DNA from: Tannerella serpentiformis | GTDB taxonomy: Bacteria > Bacteroidota > Bacteroidia > Bacteroidales > Tannerellaceae | Length of the DNA stretch: 64,000 bases | Direction of reading: 5' to 3' | Assembly: GCF_003033925.1 (NCBI RefSeq) | Contig: NZ_CP028365.1 | Location: 2,046,001 to 2,110,000, forward strand | Part shown: positions 24,594-33,584 of the stretch, one piece after another | How the letters are laid out: every line of letters begins with the position of its first letter | Position numbering within the stretch: position 1 is the stretch's first letter | The notes under the pieces: generated by a model | Seen by the model: only the letters and a program-made list of their open reading frames with translations | What the model was told of the DNA's origin: nothing | The model's database searches: none | Program-made: the position numbers and the translations under genes

Positions 24594-26282
24594 TTACAGC
24601 AGTTTTCGGTACACCCCATCTTTCGCTTCAAGTTCGGCGTGGGTACCACTCTCTATAAGCCGTCCCTTGTCCATCACGATAATCTGATGAGCGTTGCGGA
24701 TGGTCTGCAGATGGTGGGCAATGACCAAAACCGTGCGGTTGCGGATAAGGGCAGACATGGCCTGCTGTATCTTGTACTCATTGACGGGATCAATGTTGCT
24801 CGTTATTTCGTCCAACAGGAGGATGGGAGCGTCTTTGAGGAACGCACGGGCGATGGAGAGGCGTTGCTTCTGTCCACCCGACAGCCCCAAGCCGTTCTCT
24901 CCGATTTTCGTTTCGTAACCATCAGGTAGGCCGACGATGAAGTCGTGTATCATCGCCCGACGTGCGGCTTCCTCGATTTCCGCTTGCGCGGCATTGCGAT
25001 CACCCACCTTGATGTTGTTGGCGATGGTATCGGAAAAGAGGATGACGTTCTGCATCACCACACTGATTTTACTGAGCAGATAATCATAGTCCATCTCCCG
25101 AATATCCACCTCTCCAATGCGGATATTACCCGCCTGCGGTTCCCAAAAGCGGAGCAACAGATTGGTGAGGGTCGTTTTGCCGGAGCCTGATGAGCCGACA
25201 AGTGCCGTTACAGTCTGTTCGGGGACGCTGAACGTGAGATCCTTCATCTCAAAGCCTTCTTCCTCATAGCAGAAGCCGACACCCTCGAATGAGAGGTCGA
25301 AGCGTTCAACTGTTTTCGGTTGGCCGGGATTGGCGATGAAGGGTGCATCTAACAAGCGGGAGATGCGTCCGTAGCTGTCCTTTACCTTGATGTAGTTCAG
25401 CCAGTGGCTCTCCATGTTGATAAAGGGCTTGTAGAACTCCTTCGAGACGATGACGAACATCAGGTAAGCAAAAACGGAAAGTTCACTGCGCCAACTCCAC
25501 CAAAGACCAAGCGTAGCCATCAGCGCAAAAGCCAGCTCAATGAGAAAGACATACCTGCCCACGCTTACAGCTGCCAGCCGTGAGGTCTTCTTACTGCTTT
25601 CTCCAAACTCATGAACGGAACGATCGAGTCTGTCACGAAACATGCCCTTTCCTCCGAATACTTTCAGCACGGGTATGCCCTTGACATATTCCACAAAGAG
25701 ACTGACCATATCCGCCAGACCGTCTTGTGTCTCCTGCTGTGCTTTCATACCCGAACGAATGCCTCGATAAAGGGAAAAAAGAGCAACAGGAAGGAAGGCA
25801 ACCATCGCCAATCCCATACGCCAGTCTACGCAGAACAGTCCGATGCCGAGTATCAGTGCCACAATGAAATCGGCGGACATTCGTGTCCAGAGATGCCCCA
25901 CCACCATTTCCATATTGTCCACGTCTTTGTGGATGATGGTGCTTATCTCACCCAGCCGCTCATTGGTGTAGAAACCAAGCGAGAACTTCTTCAGCTTCAA
26001 AATGATTTTCTCGCGGATACGCTCCACGAGGTCGAAGCCGGCAAAGTGCTTACTCATATCGGCTATGGCATTGGAGATGGTTTTCAAAACCAGCAGACCG
26101 CCAAGCATCCACGCTGCGGAAACGAGCGAAACGCTTTCGCCCGATATATAACGATCGATAAGAAGCAGGACGGTAAGCATAATCGTCGTGCCACAGAGGG
26201 CATAAACCACAAAAAACAGTGCGGAGACAATCAGGTGCCGCACCCCGCGGGCGGTCAATTCATTTAATATGTTGCGTACCAT
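24594..26282 (-). CDS. ABC transporter half-molecule (permease plus ATPase), second of pair
   Basis: 562 residues. Six transmembrane helices lie in residues 15-290. The nucleotide-binding domain has Walker A VGSSGSGKTTL, Q-loop VMQNVILF, signature LGLSGGQKQRLSIARAF, Walker B ILLLDEITSNID (with Thr in place of the common Ala) and H-loop VLVIAHHLQTI. It pairs with the preceding gene as a heterodimeric exporter-fold transporter. In this context (TonB receptor, DUF4374 lipoprotein, AraC regulator) it resembles the IrtAB/YbtPQ-type ABC pairs that import siderophores despite the exporter fold. ATG 26282 follows GAGGAG and starts two bases after the upstream stop. Confidence 0.88.
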   Translation of the reverse strand: MVRNILNELTARGVRHLIVSALFFVVYALCGTTIMLTVLLLIDRYISGESVSLVSAAWMLGGLLVLKTISNAIADMSKHFAGFDLVERIREKIILKLKKFSLGFYTNERLGEISTIIHKDVDNMEMVVGHLWTRMSADFIVALILGIGLFCVDWRMGLAMVAFLPVALFSLYRGIRSGMKAQQETQDGLADMVSLFVEYVKGIPVLKVFGGKGMFRDRLDRSVHEFGESSKKTSRLAAVSVGRYVFLIELAFALMATLGLWWSWRSELSVFAYLMFVIVSKEFYKPFINMESHWLNYIKVKDSYGRISRLLDAPFIANPGQPKTVERFDLSFEGVGFCYEEEGFEMKDLTFSVPEQTVTALVGSSGSGKTTLTNLLLRFWEPQAGNIRIGEVDIREMDYDYLLSKISVVMQNVILFSDTIANNIKVGDRNAAQAEIEEAARRAMIHDFIVGLPDGYETKIGENGLGLSGGQKQRLSIARAFLKDAPILLLDEITSNIDPVNEYKIQQAMSALIRNRTVLVIAHHLQTIRNAHQIIVMDKGRLIESGTHAELEAKDGVYRKLL

Positions 26283-26284
26283 TG

Positions 26285-28030
26285 TTATGTCTCCTCTTCT
26301 TTCAGTTGCCATCTGTTTACACGCTCCTGCGTTTCTGTCATGTTGCGATACAGCGGGCAGCTGTCCATCAATTCTCCGTGCGTTCCCGTCGCCAAGACCT
26401 GACCTTTGTCCATCACAACAATACGCTCCACATCCTGAATGATGTTGAGCCGATGAGCGATGGTGATGACGGTCTTGTTGCGTTGTAATTCGTCCAAAGC
26501 CTCTTGGATAAGTTTCTCATTCTCACCGTCCAATGCGGCAGTGGCTTCATCGAGAATGACAATCGGCGAGTCTTTGAGCAACATACGCGCAATGGAAATG
26601 CGCTGCTTCTCTCCGCCAGAGAATTTTACACCCACTTCACCTGCCGACGTATCGTAACCACTGGGCAGTCCCACGATAAAGTCGTGTATGCGTGCCTTTC
26701 GTGCCGCCGTTTCCACCTCCCGTTGTGTAGCGGAGGGCTTGCCGATACGGATATTGTCCCGAATGCTCGTATTGAAAAGGAACACCTCCTGCTGCACTAT
26801 CGAGAAGAAATCGGCAATGTTGCGCTCGGAGAGTTCCGCAAGATTTTCTCCACCCAGTCGAACGGTTCCCGACTGCGGTTGCCAAAAACCCATCATTAGA
26901 CTTGCCAATGTACTTTTGCCTGACCCCGATTCGCCCACAATAGCCGTATAACTGCCCTTAGGGAATTGCAGACTGACATCGGATAATGCACGGTCTTTCT
27001 TATTCGGGTAGGCAAACGTAACGTGCTCAAAGCTGACATCGCTCTGCATAGCGTCCGTATCCCGGTCTGCCGTATCCTTTACGGGCACTTCGGTAATCGA
27101 CCGGACCCTCGCCAGCGACTGCCCATAGACAATTCGGAAATGCTGGAACGTGGCCAGTTTGGCAAAGGAGGACGAGAACAGTCCGCCCAATATCAGGGCG
27201 AGGATGAAGCGTGTCACGGTCAGCTCGCCCGACGCCATCAACCACAGACCGACGAGCGTCATCACCACGATACCACCCTCTAAAAACATCGTTATGAGCG
27301 TCATCGGCACGGTCACGCTGAACATGCTCCGCGCTACCCGGTGGATATAATCGCGCATGCCGCCGAGAACCCGCTCTGTCCGGGCCTCCTCGTGGCTGAA
27401 TGCCTTAATGACCGGAATCGTGGCCACATACTCCAAAAGGTCTTCCGACATCTTCTGCGTACTTTCCATAAAGTGTTGGAAATTCTTGCTCCAAAGCGTT
27501 TTGACTGTCATCTGCAAGAGAAACGCCAACGGTAGTAGCGATACGAGTGCCAGCCCAAGTCGCCAGTCCAACACCATGACAATACCCCAGAGCAAAGCAG
27601 GGAAAAGCGTCGCAGAGAGAATTTCGGGCAGCCCATGTGCCAAATACATCTCGATTTGTTCCACGTCGTGGTTGATGATGTTCACTAAGTCACCCACCTT
27701 CCGCTCCTGAAAGAAACCGATCGGCAACCGCTGCAAGTGGCTCACAATGCGCATTCGCAATCGGGTGAGGGCGTTATAAGCCGAGAGATGAGCCCGCCAA
27801 ATCGAAGTTCCATAAAACACGCCGCGAAACAAGGCAAACAATACCATCGCCACTCCGACCGACCAAAGCATTGCAGGAGTGAGTGTGTCGCCCATCAGCC
27901 TGTCCACCGCCCACACCACGAACAACAGGGGAAGCGTGCCGAATACAAGGTGCAGCACAACTACCGTATTGGAGAGTAGGTTGCGGCTCTCCCTTTCCTC
28001 ATCGAGAGGTCTGATTTTCTGTTTATCCAT
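26285..28030 (-). CDS. ABC transporter half-molecule (permease plus ATPase), first of pair
   Basis: 581 residues. A six-helix membrane domain (about residues 22-300) is followed by an ATPase domain: Walker A VGESGSGKSTL, Q-loop IVQQEVFLF, signature VKFSGGEKQRISIARML, Walker B IVILDEATAALDGEN and H-loop VITIAHRL. Both ATP sites appear intact in the pair. It is transcribed divergently from the TonB-dependent receptor across a 440-base regulatory region. Import of a ferric siderophore or haem-like substrate is an inference from context. Confidence 0.88.
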   Translation of the reverse strand: MDKQKIRPLDEERESRNLLSNTVVVLHLVFGTLPLLFVVWAVDRLMGDTLTPAMLWSVGVAMVLFALFRGVFYGTSIWRAHLSAYNALTRLRMRIVSHLQRLPIGFFQERKVGDLVNIINHDVEQIEMYLAHGLPEILSATLFPALLWGIVMVLDWRLGLALVSLLPLAFLLQMTVKTLWSKNFQHFMESTQKMSEDLLEYVATIPVIKAFSHEEARTERVLGGMRDYIHRVARSMFSVTVPMTLITMFLEGGIVVMTLVGLWLMASGELTVTRFILALILGGLFSSSFAKLATFQHFRIVYGQSLARVRSITEVPVKDTADRDTDAMQSDVSFEHVTFAYPNKKDRALSDVSLQFPKGSYTAIVGESGSGKSTLASLMMGFWQPQSGTVRLGGENLAELSERNIADFFSIVQQEVFLFNTSIRDNIRIGKPSATQREVETAARKARIHDFIVGLPSGYDTSAGEVGVKFSGGEKQRISIARMLLKDSPIVILDEATAALDGENEKLIQEALDELQRNKTVITIAHRLNIIQDVERIVVMDKGQVLATGTHGELMDSCPLYRNMTETQERVNRWQLKEEET

Positions 28031-28134
28031 ATATCTATGTCATTATCGTCAATTGAAAATGGTTTGCGAATCTCTTGGGGCCCCTATCGTTGTGTCACTC
28101 ACAAAGCCTGCTTAGTCGCATCTCTTAAGCATGC

Positions 28135-28215
28135 TACCCTTATAGGTTATGAGCGTACTACCTTATAGGTTATAGTCAGCCACCATGCAAGGTGGTGCAC
28201 AAGTACCTTATACAG
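28135..28215. promoter_or_regulatory. Direct repeats TACCTTATAGGTTAT in the divergent promoter region
   Basis: TACCCTTATAGGTTAT (28135-28150) and TACCTTATAGGTTAT (28159-28173) lie 23-24 bases apart, with a third partial TACCTTATACAG at 28204. They lie upstream of the ABC operon. AraC-family regulators bind such direct repeats. The regulator encoded at 32447 is the obvious candidate, by inference. Confidence 0.45.
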
Positions 28216-28385
28216 TAAGTGTACAGGGGCACCATGTGAAAAGAGGGAGCCATGCGTAGGCCGAAATTCGCTAGACCATTTCCGTTTGAAACTATGGCGG
28301 CGAAGGTGAGGAGATACACAGGGGTAAATTAACCCGAATGAGCATAATACTGCCCGAAAACGATACGCTTAGGACGGTTCAACTC

Positions 28386-28417
28386 GATAGGGGTATAGAT
28401 GTGCTTGATAGGGGTAT
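28386..28417. promoter_or_regulatory. Direct repeat GATAGGGGTAT, 21-bp spacing, before the TonB receptor gene
   Basis: GATAGGGGTAT at 28386-28396 and 28407-28417, two helical turns apart, 54 bases before the receptor ATG. This is a plausible activator (AraC-type) site adjacent to the promoter. A clear TAnnTTTG was not found; CACCTTTGC near 28448 is the closest. Confidence 0.45.
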
Positions 28418-28470
28418 TTACTTCTTTGATGTACCGACACCTTTGCGCAGATTTTTCATGAACGAATAAG

Positions 28471-30840
28471 ATGTTGATTTCAAAGGCGGCTTGCATATGC
28501 AGGATAATACTTACAATGAGTTCTCTATTGTCGCTTCCTCTTTTTGCTCAGAAGCAGATAACGGAGATTCGTGTCATAGATAGCGAAAAGGAAAGTGTTA
28601 TTGAATCGGCAACACTTCAATGGAGAGCATTGGGCTCTTCCTTATATATGGATGGCACAACGACTGACCGCAAAGGCATCGCAAGGGTGAATGCAGATGT
28701 CGGGCGGAAACTTGTGCTAAGTGTGAGTTATGTCGGCTATCAAACAGCTACCGACACCATAACTTCTGATGGGAAGAGGTACACGATAAAACTTAATCCC
28801 GATGCAATGGCGTTGGAGAATGTCGTGGTCTTCGGAAAAACAAAAGCCCGGATTATCAGAGAATCGCCTGAGGCTGTTTCCGTGATAAACGCAAAGGAGC
28901 TGCAAGGTCGCTCCGTATCTTTAGAAACCATCTTGAACAAGACCATTGGATTGAAAGTCGGGCAGACTGGTGGCTTGGGAAGCAGTTCGAGAATTATCGT
29001 CCATGGTTTGGAGGGGAACCGCATTCAAATTCTTTGGGACGGTATACCGATGAATACTTCGGATGGTGCCTTTTCGCTTGATGAGATACCGATAGATATT
29101 ATCGAACGAATAGAGGTTTACAAAAGCATTATTCCTGCACGATTTGGTTGCGACGGACTGGGTGGTGCCGTCAATATTGTGACGAAAGAATTTAGTACGG
29201 ACTACTTAGATGCTTCATATGAACTTGGCTCTTATCAAACACACAAGGCTAGTGTCTTCTCTCGTAAGAACTTCCCCAAGAGTGGTATCCTGCTCGGTGC
29301 GGGAGGTTATTATACGTCTGCAAAGAATGATTACTCTTTTAGAGTTCCCGAAAGAGAGGACTTATTGGTAAAGCGAGACCACGACTGTTTTCGGTCGTAT
29401 ATGCTGAAAGGGAAAATCGCTTTCAGCAAACTTTGGTTCGATGAGATGAGTACCGAATTCGGGTACTATAATCGTTTCAATGAGATGCAAGGGGTATTGA
29501 AGAACATCCGGTATGCCGAAGACAAATCCGGGATGTTCATGCTCGAGAACAAACTGATAAAAAGTGGAATGCTGAACAACTGCCTTGACTTCGAGTCTCA
29601 TTTCTCCCTCTCGCATACGACGAACAATTTTGTGGATACGGCACGAGTGAATCATGATTTTGAGGGGAACATATATCCGAGCCCGAACGGACAGGGAGAG
29701 ACGGGAGATGTGCCTCATAACTCAAACGACAAAGGTTTGGAAATCAACGAGCGCATCAATTTCGATTACAGATTGTCCGCTAATCACAACCTGAACCTGA
29801 ATACGCTTATTAACTACGCCCGCAGACAGCCAAATGACGACATAGCAAGCCGACATGCCGGTTTTGTCATTGGAGGATTTCCCAGCAAAAGGACCGGCGT
29901 TGTCTCAGGTTTGACTTGGGAAGCGAAACTCTTAGACAGGAAACTGACGAATATGCTCTCTGTAAAGTATTTCCATCTCCATTCTGAGATAGAGGATTTG
30001 ACTTCATACGAGATGATTGAGGCTCCGAAGAAAAAGAGCAATACGACATCGCAAATCGGATGGATAGAAGCAGTGAAATATGAACCGTTCAGTGGCTTTC
30101 ATCTGAAGGCTTCCTATCAACGAGCAATACGTCTCCCTAATTCGCAAGAGTTGTTCGGTGACGGCATCATAACTTTTCCTGCTGCTGGATTGAAACCAGA
30201 GAAAAGCCACAACTTCAATCTGGGATTCTTGATAGACAAAAACAACGTACTCGGACTTTCGCGATTACAGTTTGAGGTAAACGGCTTTTACATGCAGGTA
30301 AGCGACATGATAAAGCTGATGAAGCAGCATATGGCAGCCGGATATGTGAATGCTGAAAGGGTACATATTAAGGGCATAGAGACCGAGTTGAAATTGGATA
30401 TATCGCCGACAGTCTATGCCTATGGGAATCTGACTTATCAGGATGTCCGCGATGTCTTGGAGCATTTGCCGGGCACCCAAGCCCCCAATCCGACAAAAGG
30501 GCTGCGACTGCCGAATATTCCCTACCTGTTCGCCAACTTCGGAGCAGAATATCACAGTGACCAATTACTCAAGAATTGGTATGTCAAGGCATTTTGGGAC
30601 GGAAAGTTCACGGAAGAGTTTTTCTACTTCTGGGAACTTACCGAATTACAGAAACGGCGCATCTCTCGCAGTTTTGTCAATGACATAGGCTTGCTATTGA
30701 CCTACAAGAACAGATATTCCATTGCTTTGGAATGCCACAATCTGATGAATAAAGAAGTGTGGGATCAGTATCGTCAACCGTTGGCAGGGCGGACATTCCA
30801 CTTGAAATTCAGATACGTCTTTTCAAAAGGGATTTTATAA
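28471..30840 (+). CDS. TonB-dependent outer-membrane receptor
   Basis: 789 residues. A signal peptide (MLISKAACICRIILTMSSLLSLPLFAQ) is followed by a carboxypeptidase-regulatory-like domain (residues 30-110: ITEIRVIDSEKESVIESATL, VSYVGYQTATDTI). Then comes the plug (ALENVVVFGKTKARI, SRIIVHGLEGNRIQILWDGIPM, VYKSIIPARFGCDGLGGAVNIVTK), and a 22-strand-type barrel ending FHLKFRYVFSKGIL. The form fits a siderophore or metal-complex receptor. It is followed after 18 bases by a DUF4374 lipoprotein, as in the Xus xenosiderophore system of Bacteroides. The ligand is unknown. Confidence 0.88.
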   Translation: MLISKAACICRIILTMSSLLSLPLFAQKQITEIRVIDSEKESVIESATLQWRALGSSLYMDGTTTDRKGIARVNADVGRKLVLSVSYVGYQTATDTITSDGKRYTIKLNPDAMALENVVVFGKTKARIIRESPEAVSVINAKELQGRSVSLETILNKTIGLKVGQTGGLGSSSRIIVHGLEGNRIQILWDGIPMNTSDGAFSLDEIPIDIIERIEVYKSIIPARFGCDGLGGAVNIVTKEFSTDYLDASYELGSYQTHKASVFSRKNFPKSGILLGAGGYYTSAKNDYSFRVPEREDLLVKRDHDCFRSYMLKGKIAFSKLWFDEMSTEFGYYNRFNEMQGVLKNIRYAEDKSGMFMLENKLIKSGMLNNCLDFESHFSLSHTTNNFVDTARVNHDFEGNIYPSPNGQGETGDVPHNSNDKGLEINERINFDYRLSANHNLNLNTLINYARRQPNDDIASRHAGFVIGGFPSKRTGVVSGLTWEAKLLDRKLTNMLSVKYFHLHSEIEDLTSYEMIEAPKKKSNTTSQIGWIEAVKYEPFSGFHLKASYQRAIRLPNSQELFGDGIITFPAAGLKPEKSHNFNLGFLIDKNNVLGLSRLQFEVNGFYMQVSDMIKLMKQHMAAGYVNAERVHIKGIETELKLDISPTVYAYGNLTYQDVRDVLEHLPGTQAPNPTKGLRLPNIPYLFANFGAEYHSDQLLKNWYVKAFWDGKFTEEFFYFWELTELQKRRISRSFVNDIGLLLTYKNRYSIALECHNLMNKEVWDQYRQPLAGRTFHLKFRYVFSKGIL

Positions 30841-30858
30841 CTCTAAACACGAATAAGA

Positions 30859-32040
30859 ATGAGAACAACAACATTGAAGTACATAGCTTTTTCTGCTATG
30901 CTGGCCAGCTCCATAGGACTGACGTCTTGTGGTAAGCACGATGACCCCAAACCTACGCCTAATGAGGTGCAACAACATTTCGCGTTTGTACATTATGTGG
31001 ACAAAAGCGCATATGTAGGCACTTTCAGTGATTTGACACCTCAAGCGACTGACAATAAGAAAGCATTTGAATTCGGTTTCGGGTGTTATCTCTTCGCAAA
31101 AGGAAACACGGTACTTGTACCCGAAGGGAAATTCGGAGACAAAGTGCACAAGTTCACAAGAGGGGCGCACGGTGAACTTATAAAAGCAGGTACGATGACC
31201 TTTGAACAGATGGCGCAGCCCGGAGAAATCAACTTCATCGACGAGCAGCACGCATACGTCCCATTGCACGGAAGGGGCAAGATTGCGTTAATCAATACTG
31301 CCACATTGCAAAAAGAGGATGAAATTGATCTCTCGCCTTATGCTGTTCAGGACAATAATCCCGATCCCGGCTGCAATGTCATTCGTGATGGAAAGATGTA
31401 TGTAGCCCTCAACCAGCTCAATTCGCCCCACACTTCCGTACCAGGAACGGGTGCAGAGGTGGCTGTTATTGATCTTAAAACGAAAAAGATCGAGGTCATC
31501 AAGGACAACCGAACAAGTGTGGTCGGATTGTTCCGTCACTCCGATGCCTTTATAGACGAGCGGGGCGACATCTACTTTTACAGTGCAGGCAACAATTTCA
31601 ATGTTGCCGATAAGGAAGGTTTCCTACGCATTCGCAAGGGGAGCGACAAATGGGATACCGATTATCTGTTCAACTTATCGAAAACGACCATCAAGGGAAT
31701 AGGAAAGACAGGGCAGTATATGATAAAGTCTTACTATGCAGGTAATGGCATTGTATATAGCTGTCTGAAAGTAACGGATACAGAATTCGGAATACTGAAG
31801 AAAGACTTCCAGCCCGTAAGAATCGATATTTGGAACAAAACCATTGAAAAACTCGATTTGCCGATGACCGACAGCAATGGTTCTTTCGCAATAACAAAGT
31901 ACAAGGACTTCATCGTCTTTGGAATGACATGTAATAACGGAACGGGTTACTATACCTACAATACCAGGACAGGCGAATGTTCGCAAACACCCATTGTTAC
32001 AGCCGTGGGAGTTCCTTCAAGTTTGGTCGCATTTGAATAA
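30859..32040 (+). CDS. DUF4374 lipoprotein (XusB-like)
   Basis: 393 residues. The lipobox is SSIGLTSC. The rest is a beta-propeller-like DUF4374 domain (FAFVHYVDKSAYVGTFSDL, VLVPEGKFGDKVHKFTRG, KIALINTATLQKEDEIDLSPYA, AEVAVIDLKTKKIEVI, FAITKYKDFIVFGMT). XusB, the surface lipoprotein that captures ferric enterobactin for the XusA receptor in Bacteroides, belongs to the DUF4374 group to my knowledge. Pairing with a TonB-dependent receptor supports a similar solute-capture role. Lower GC than flanking chromosome and location inside the element suggest transfer. Confidence 0.8.
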   Translation: MRTTTLKYIAFSAMLASSIGLTSCGKHDDPKPTPNEVQQHFAFVHYVDKSAYVGTFSDLTPQATDNKKAFEFGFGCYLFAKGNTVLVPEGKFGDKVHKFTRGAHGELIKAGTMTFEQMAQPGEINFIDEQHAYVPLHGRGKIALINTATLQKEDEIDLSPYAVQDNNPDPGCNVIRDGKMYVALNQLNSPHTSVPGTGAEVAVIDLKTKKIEVIKDNRTSVVGLFRHSDAFIDERGDIYFYSAGNNFNVADKEGFLRIRKGSDKWDTDYLFNLSKTTIKGIGKTGQYMIKSYYAGNGIVYSCLKVTDTEFGILKKDFQPVRIDIWNKTIEKLDLPMTDSNGSFAITKYKDFIVFGMTCNNGTGYYTYNTRTGECSQTPIVTAVGVPSSLVAFE

Positions 32041-32163
32041 ATCTCATATCGTAAGAGTATTCCTTTTTGAGGGAATACTCTTGTTCTCTTTCAACAGAAG
32101 GTATAACTCAACAAGGATAAAAGCATAGGATGAACCTCTTTTCACCCTTGTTTGTTTGTATTT

Positions 32164-32420
32164 ACGTGAGTTCGACGAAAGAATGAGATTCCTTATTCCT
32201 GAAGAATGTCTTGGATAGCGCGCTGTAACGGTCAAAGTGTTTTTGGAGACGCTTGCACCAGCGGTGCAAACCTCAAAAACTGCTTTTGGGCTCTTGCACC
32301 GATGGTGCAAGCCGTAAAAAGTACTTTTTAGTCGTTGCACCGCTGGTGCAAGCATTTCTAAAAACGTTTTGGCCCTCGCGTGGCTTCCGTAGAAGTTCTT
32401 TGCTTACATCGAACTCACGT
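32164..32420. mobile_element. Element J: inverted-repeat-bounded element with 41-bp array (3 units)
   Basis: The left end ACGTGAGTTCGACG (32164-32177) and right end CATCGAACTCACGT (32407-32420) are inverted repeats. The six bases outside each end are the same, GTATTT (32158-32163 and 32421-32426), as in a target-site duplication. The core has TTGCACC-N3-GGTGCAA palindromes at 32253, 32294 and 32335, exactly 41 bp apart. The outer flanks match those of the element at 49108-49532. No protein is encoded. It lies between the DUF4374 and araC genes within the cargo. Confidence 0.85.
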
Positions 32421-32446
32421 GTATTTATATAGAGAGATACAATGGT

Positions 32447-33427
32447 ATGACCATAGAGTTTTGTGCTATCAACAAGCCCGAAGATTGGATGGAGATGGTT
32501 GCCGAACAATTTGGCACATCGGTGACGAATAACGGTTTTACCGTTCCGGCTTCAGTGGGTCGCGGATTTTTCAAACAATATTATCCGTTGCCGTGGCTCA
32601 CATTGACCTATATCAGTTTCATGTCATACGAACCGATGACAATGGTGCGTCGCTCGGTAGAAAACTCAAAATGGATTCCCGTGATGTTCTATGTTAACGA
32701 GTACAAACACGAGCAGATTATCGGCACAAGCACGAAAACGGTCGGGGTGGACACGCTCGACGGTATCTTTATGCCTTCGAGCAATATTCCTACGGAATGG
32801 ACATTCGATCCTAAGCGGAAGTACGAAAATATCACATTGACTTTCAACAAGGATTGGATAGAGCGAATAGATGCGGCTCACGAAACCTACATCAGTAGGT
32901 TGTTCCAGTCAGACAAGTCTTTTTATCTGTTTGAGACCATTACGCCGGCCATGCAGCAGACACTATACGGTATCAAGTCAATAGTTGAAAACAATGCGCC
33001 TCTCTCCCTGCTCCATCTGCATGGAAAAGCAATAGAGCTACTGACAATGTTTCTCGAAAAACTCGAAAGGCGTTCTGAAGTAAAACCTTTTGCCAACTTG
33101 AATTTACACGATGTGGAGTCTGTATTCCGTATCCGACGTCTGATTTTGCGGAATTTGAACAACGCACCGAGTCTCTCTGAATTGGCACGTGAGGCCAATA
33201 TGAGCAGTTCCAAATTACAGAAGTGTTTTAAGCAGGTCATCGGTAGCGCGATTGCCGAATATGCCCTATCTGAAAAGATGGAATGGGCAAAACGACTGTT
33301 GTCCACTCGCCTTTATTCTGTATCCGAGGTGGGGTATGAAATCGGATACACCAATCTTAGCCACTTCACGAAGGCCTTCCACAAGCATCACAAGATAAAG
33401 CCAAAGCAATACCTCGACTCTTTGTAA
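32447..33427 (+). CDS. AraC-family transcriptional regulator
   Basis: 326 residues. The N-terminal ligand-sensing domain occupies about 1-220 and the C-terminal double HTH about 225-326: APSLSELAREANMSSSKLQKCFKQVIG and YSVSEVGYEIGYTNLSHFTKAFHKHHKIKPKQYL, the AraC signature. It resembles PchR/YbtA-type regulators that respond to a siderophore and activate its receptor gene, judged by context. It is the last cargo gene before the integrases and is separated from the DUF4374 gene by element J. Its targets are probably the repeats at 28135-28417. Confidence 0.85.
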   Translation: MTIEFCAINKPEDWMEMVAEQFGTSVTNNGFTVPASVGRGFFKQYYPLPWLTLTYISFMSYEPMTMVRRSVENSKWIPVMFYVNEYKHEQIIGTSTKTVGVDTLDGIFMPSSNIPTEWTFDPKRKYENITLTFNKDWIERIDAAHETYISRLFQSDKSFYLFETITPAMQQTLYGIKSIVENNAPLSLLHLHGKAIELLTMFLEKLERRSEVKPFANLNLHDVESVFRIRRLILRNLNNAPSLSELAREANMSSSKLQKCFKQVIGSAIAEYALSEKMEWAKRLLSTRLYSVSEVGYEIGYTNLSHFTKAFHKHHKIKPKQYLDSL

Positions 33428-33584
33428 GTTGGATCAAAGTCGAGCAGACAATTTCTGGTTGTATAGCGACTACACCCCAATTCCTCTTCTTTCACTGTAT
33501 TACCCCCGTTGTAGTCATGTAGTAAGATCTATTCGATGAAAGAGAAAAAGCATACCGCATCACGTTGGAACAGCCGTGCGGGGA

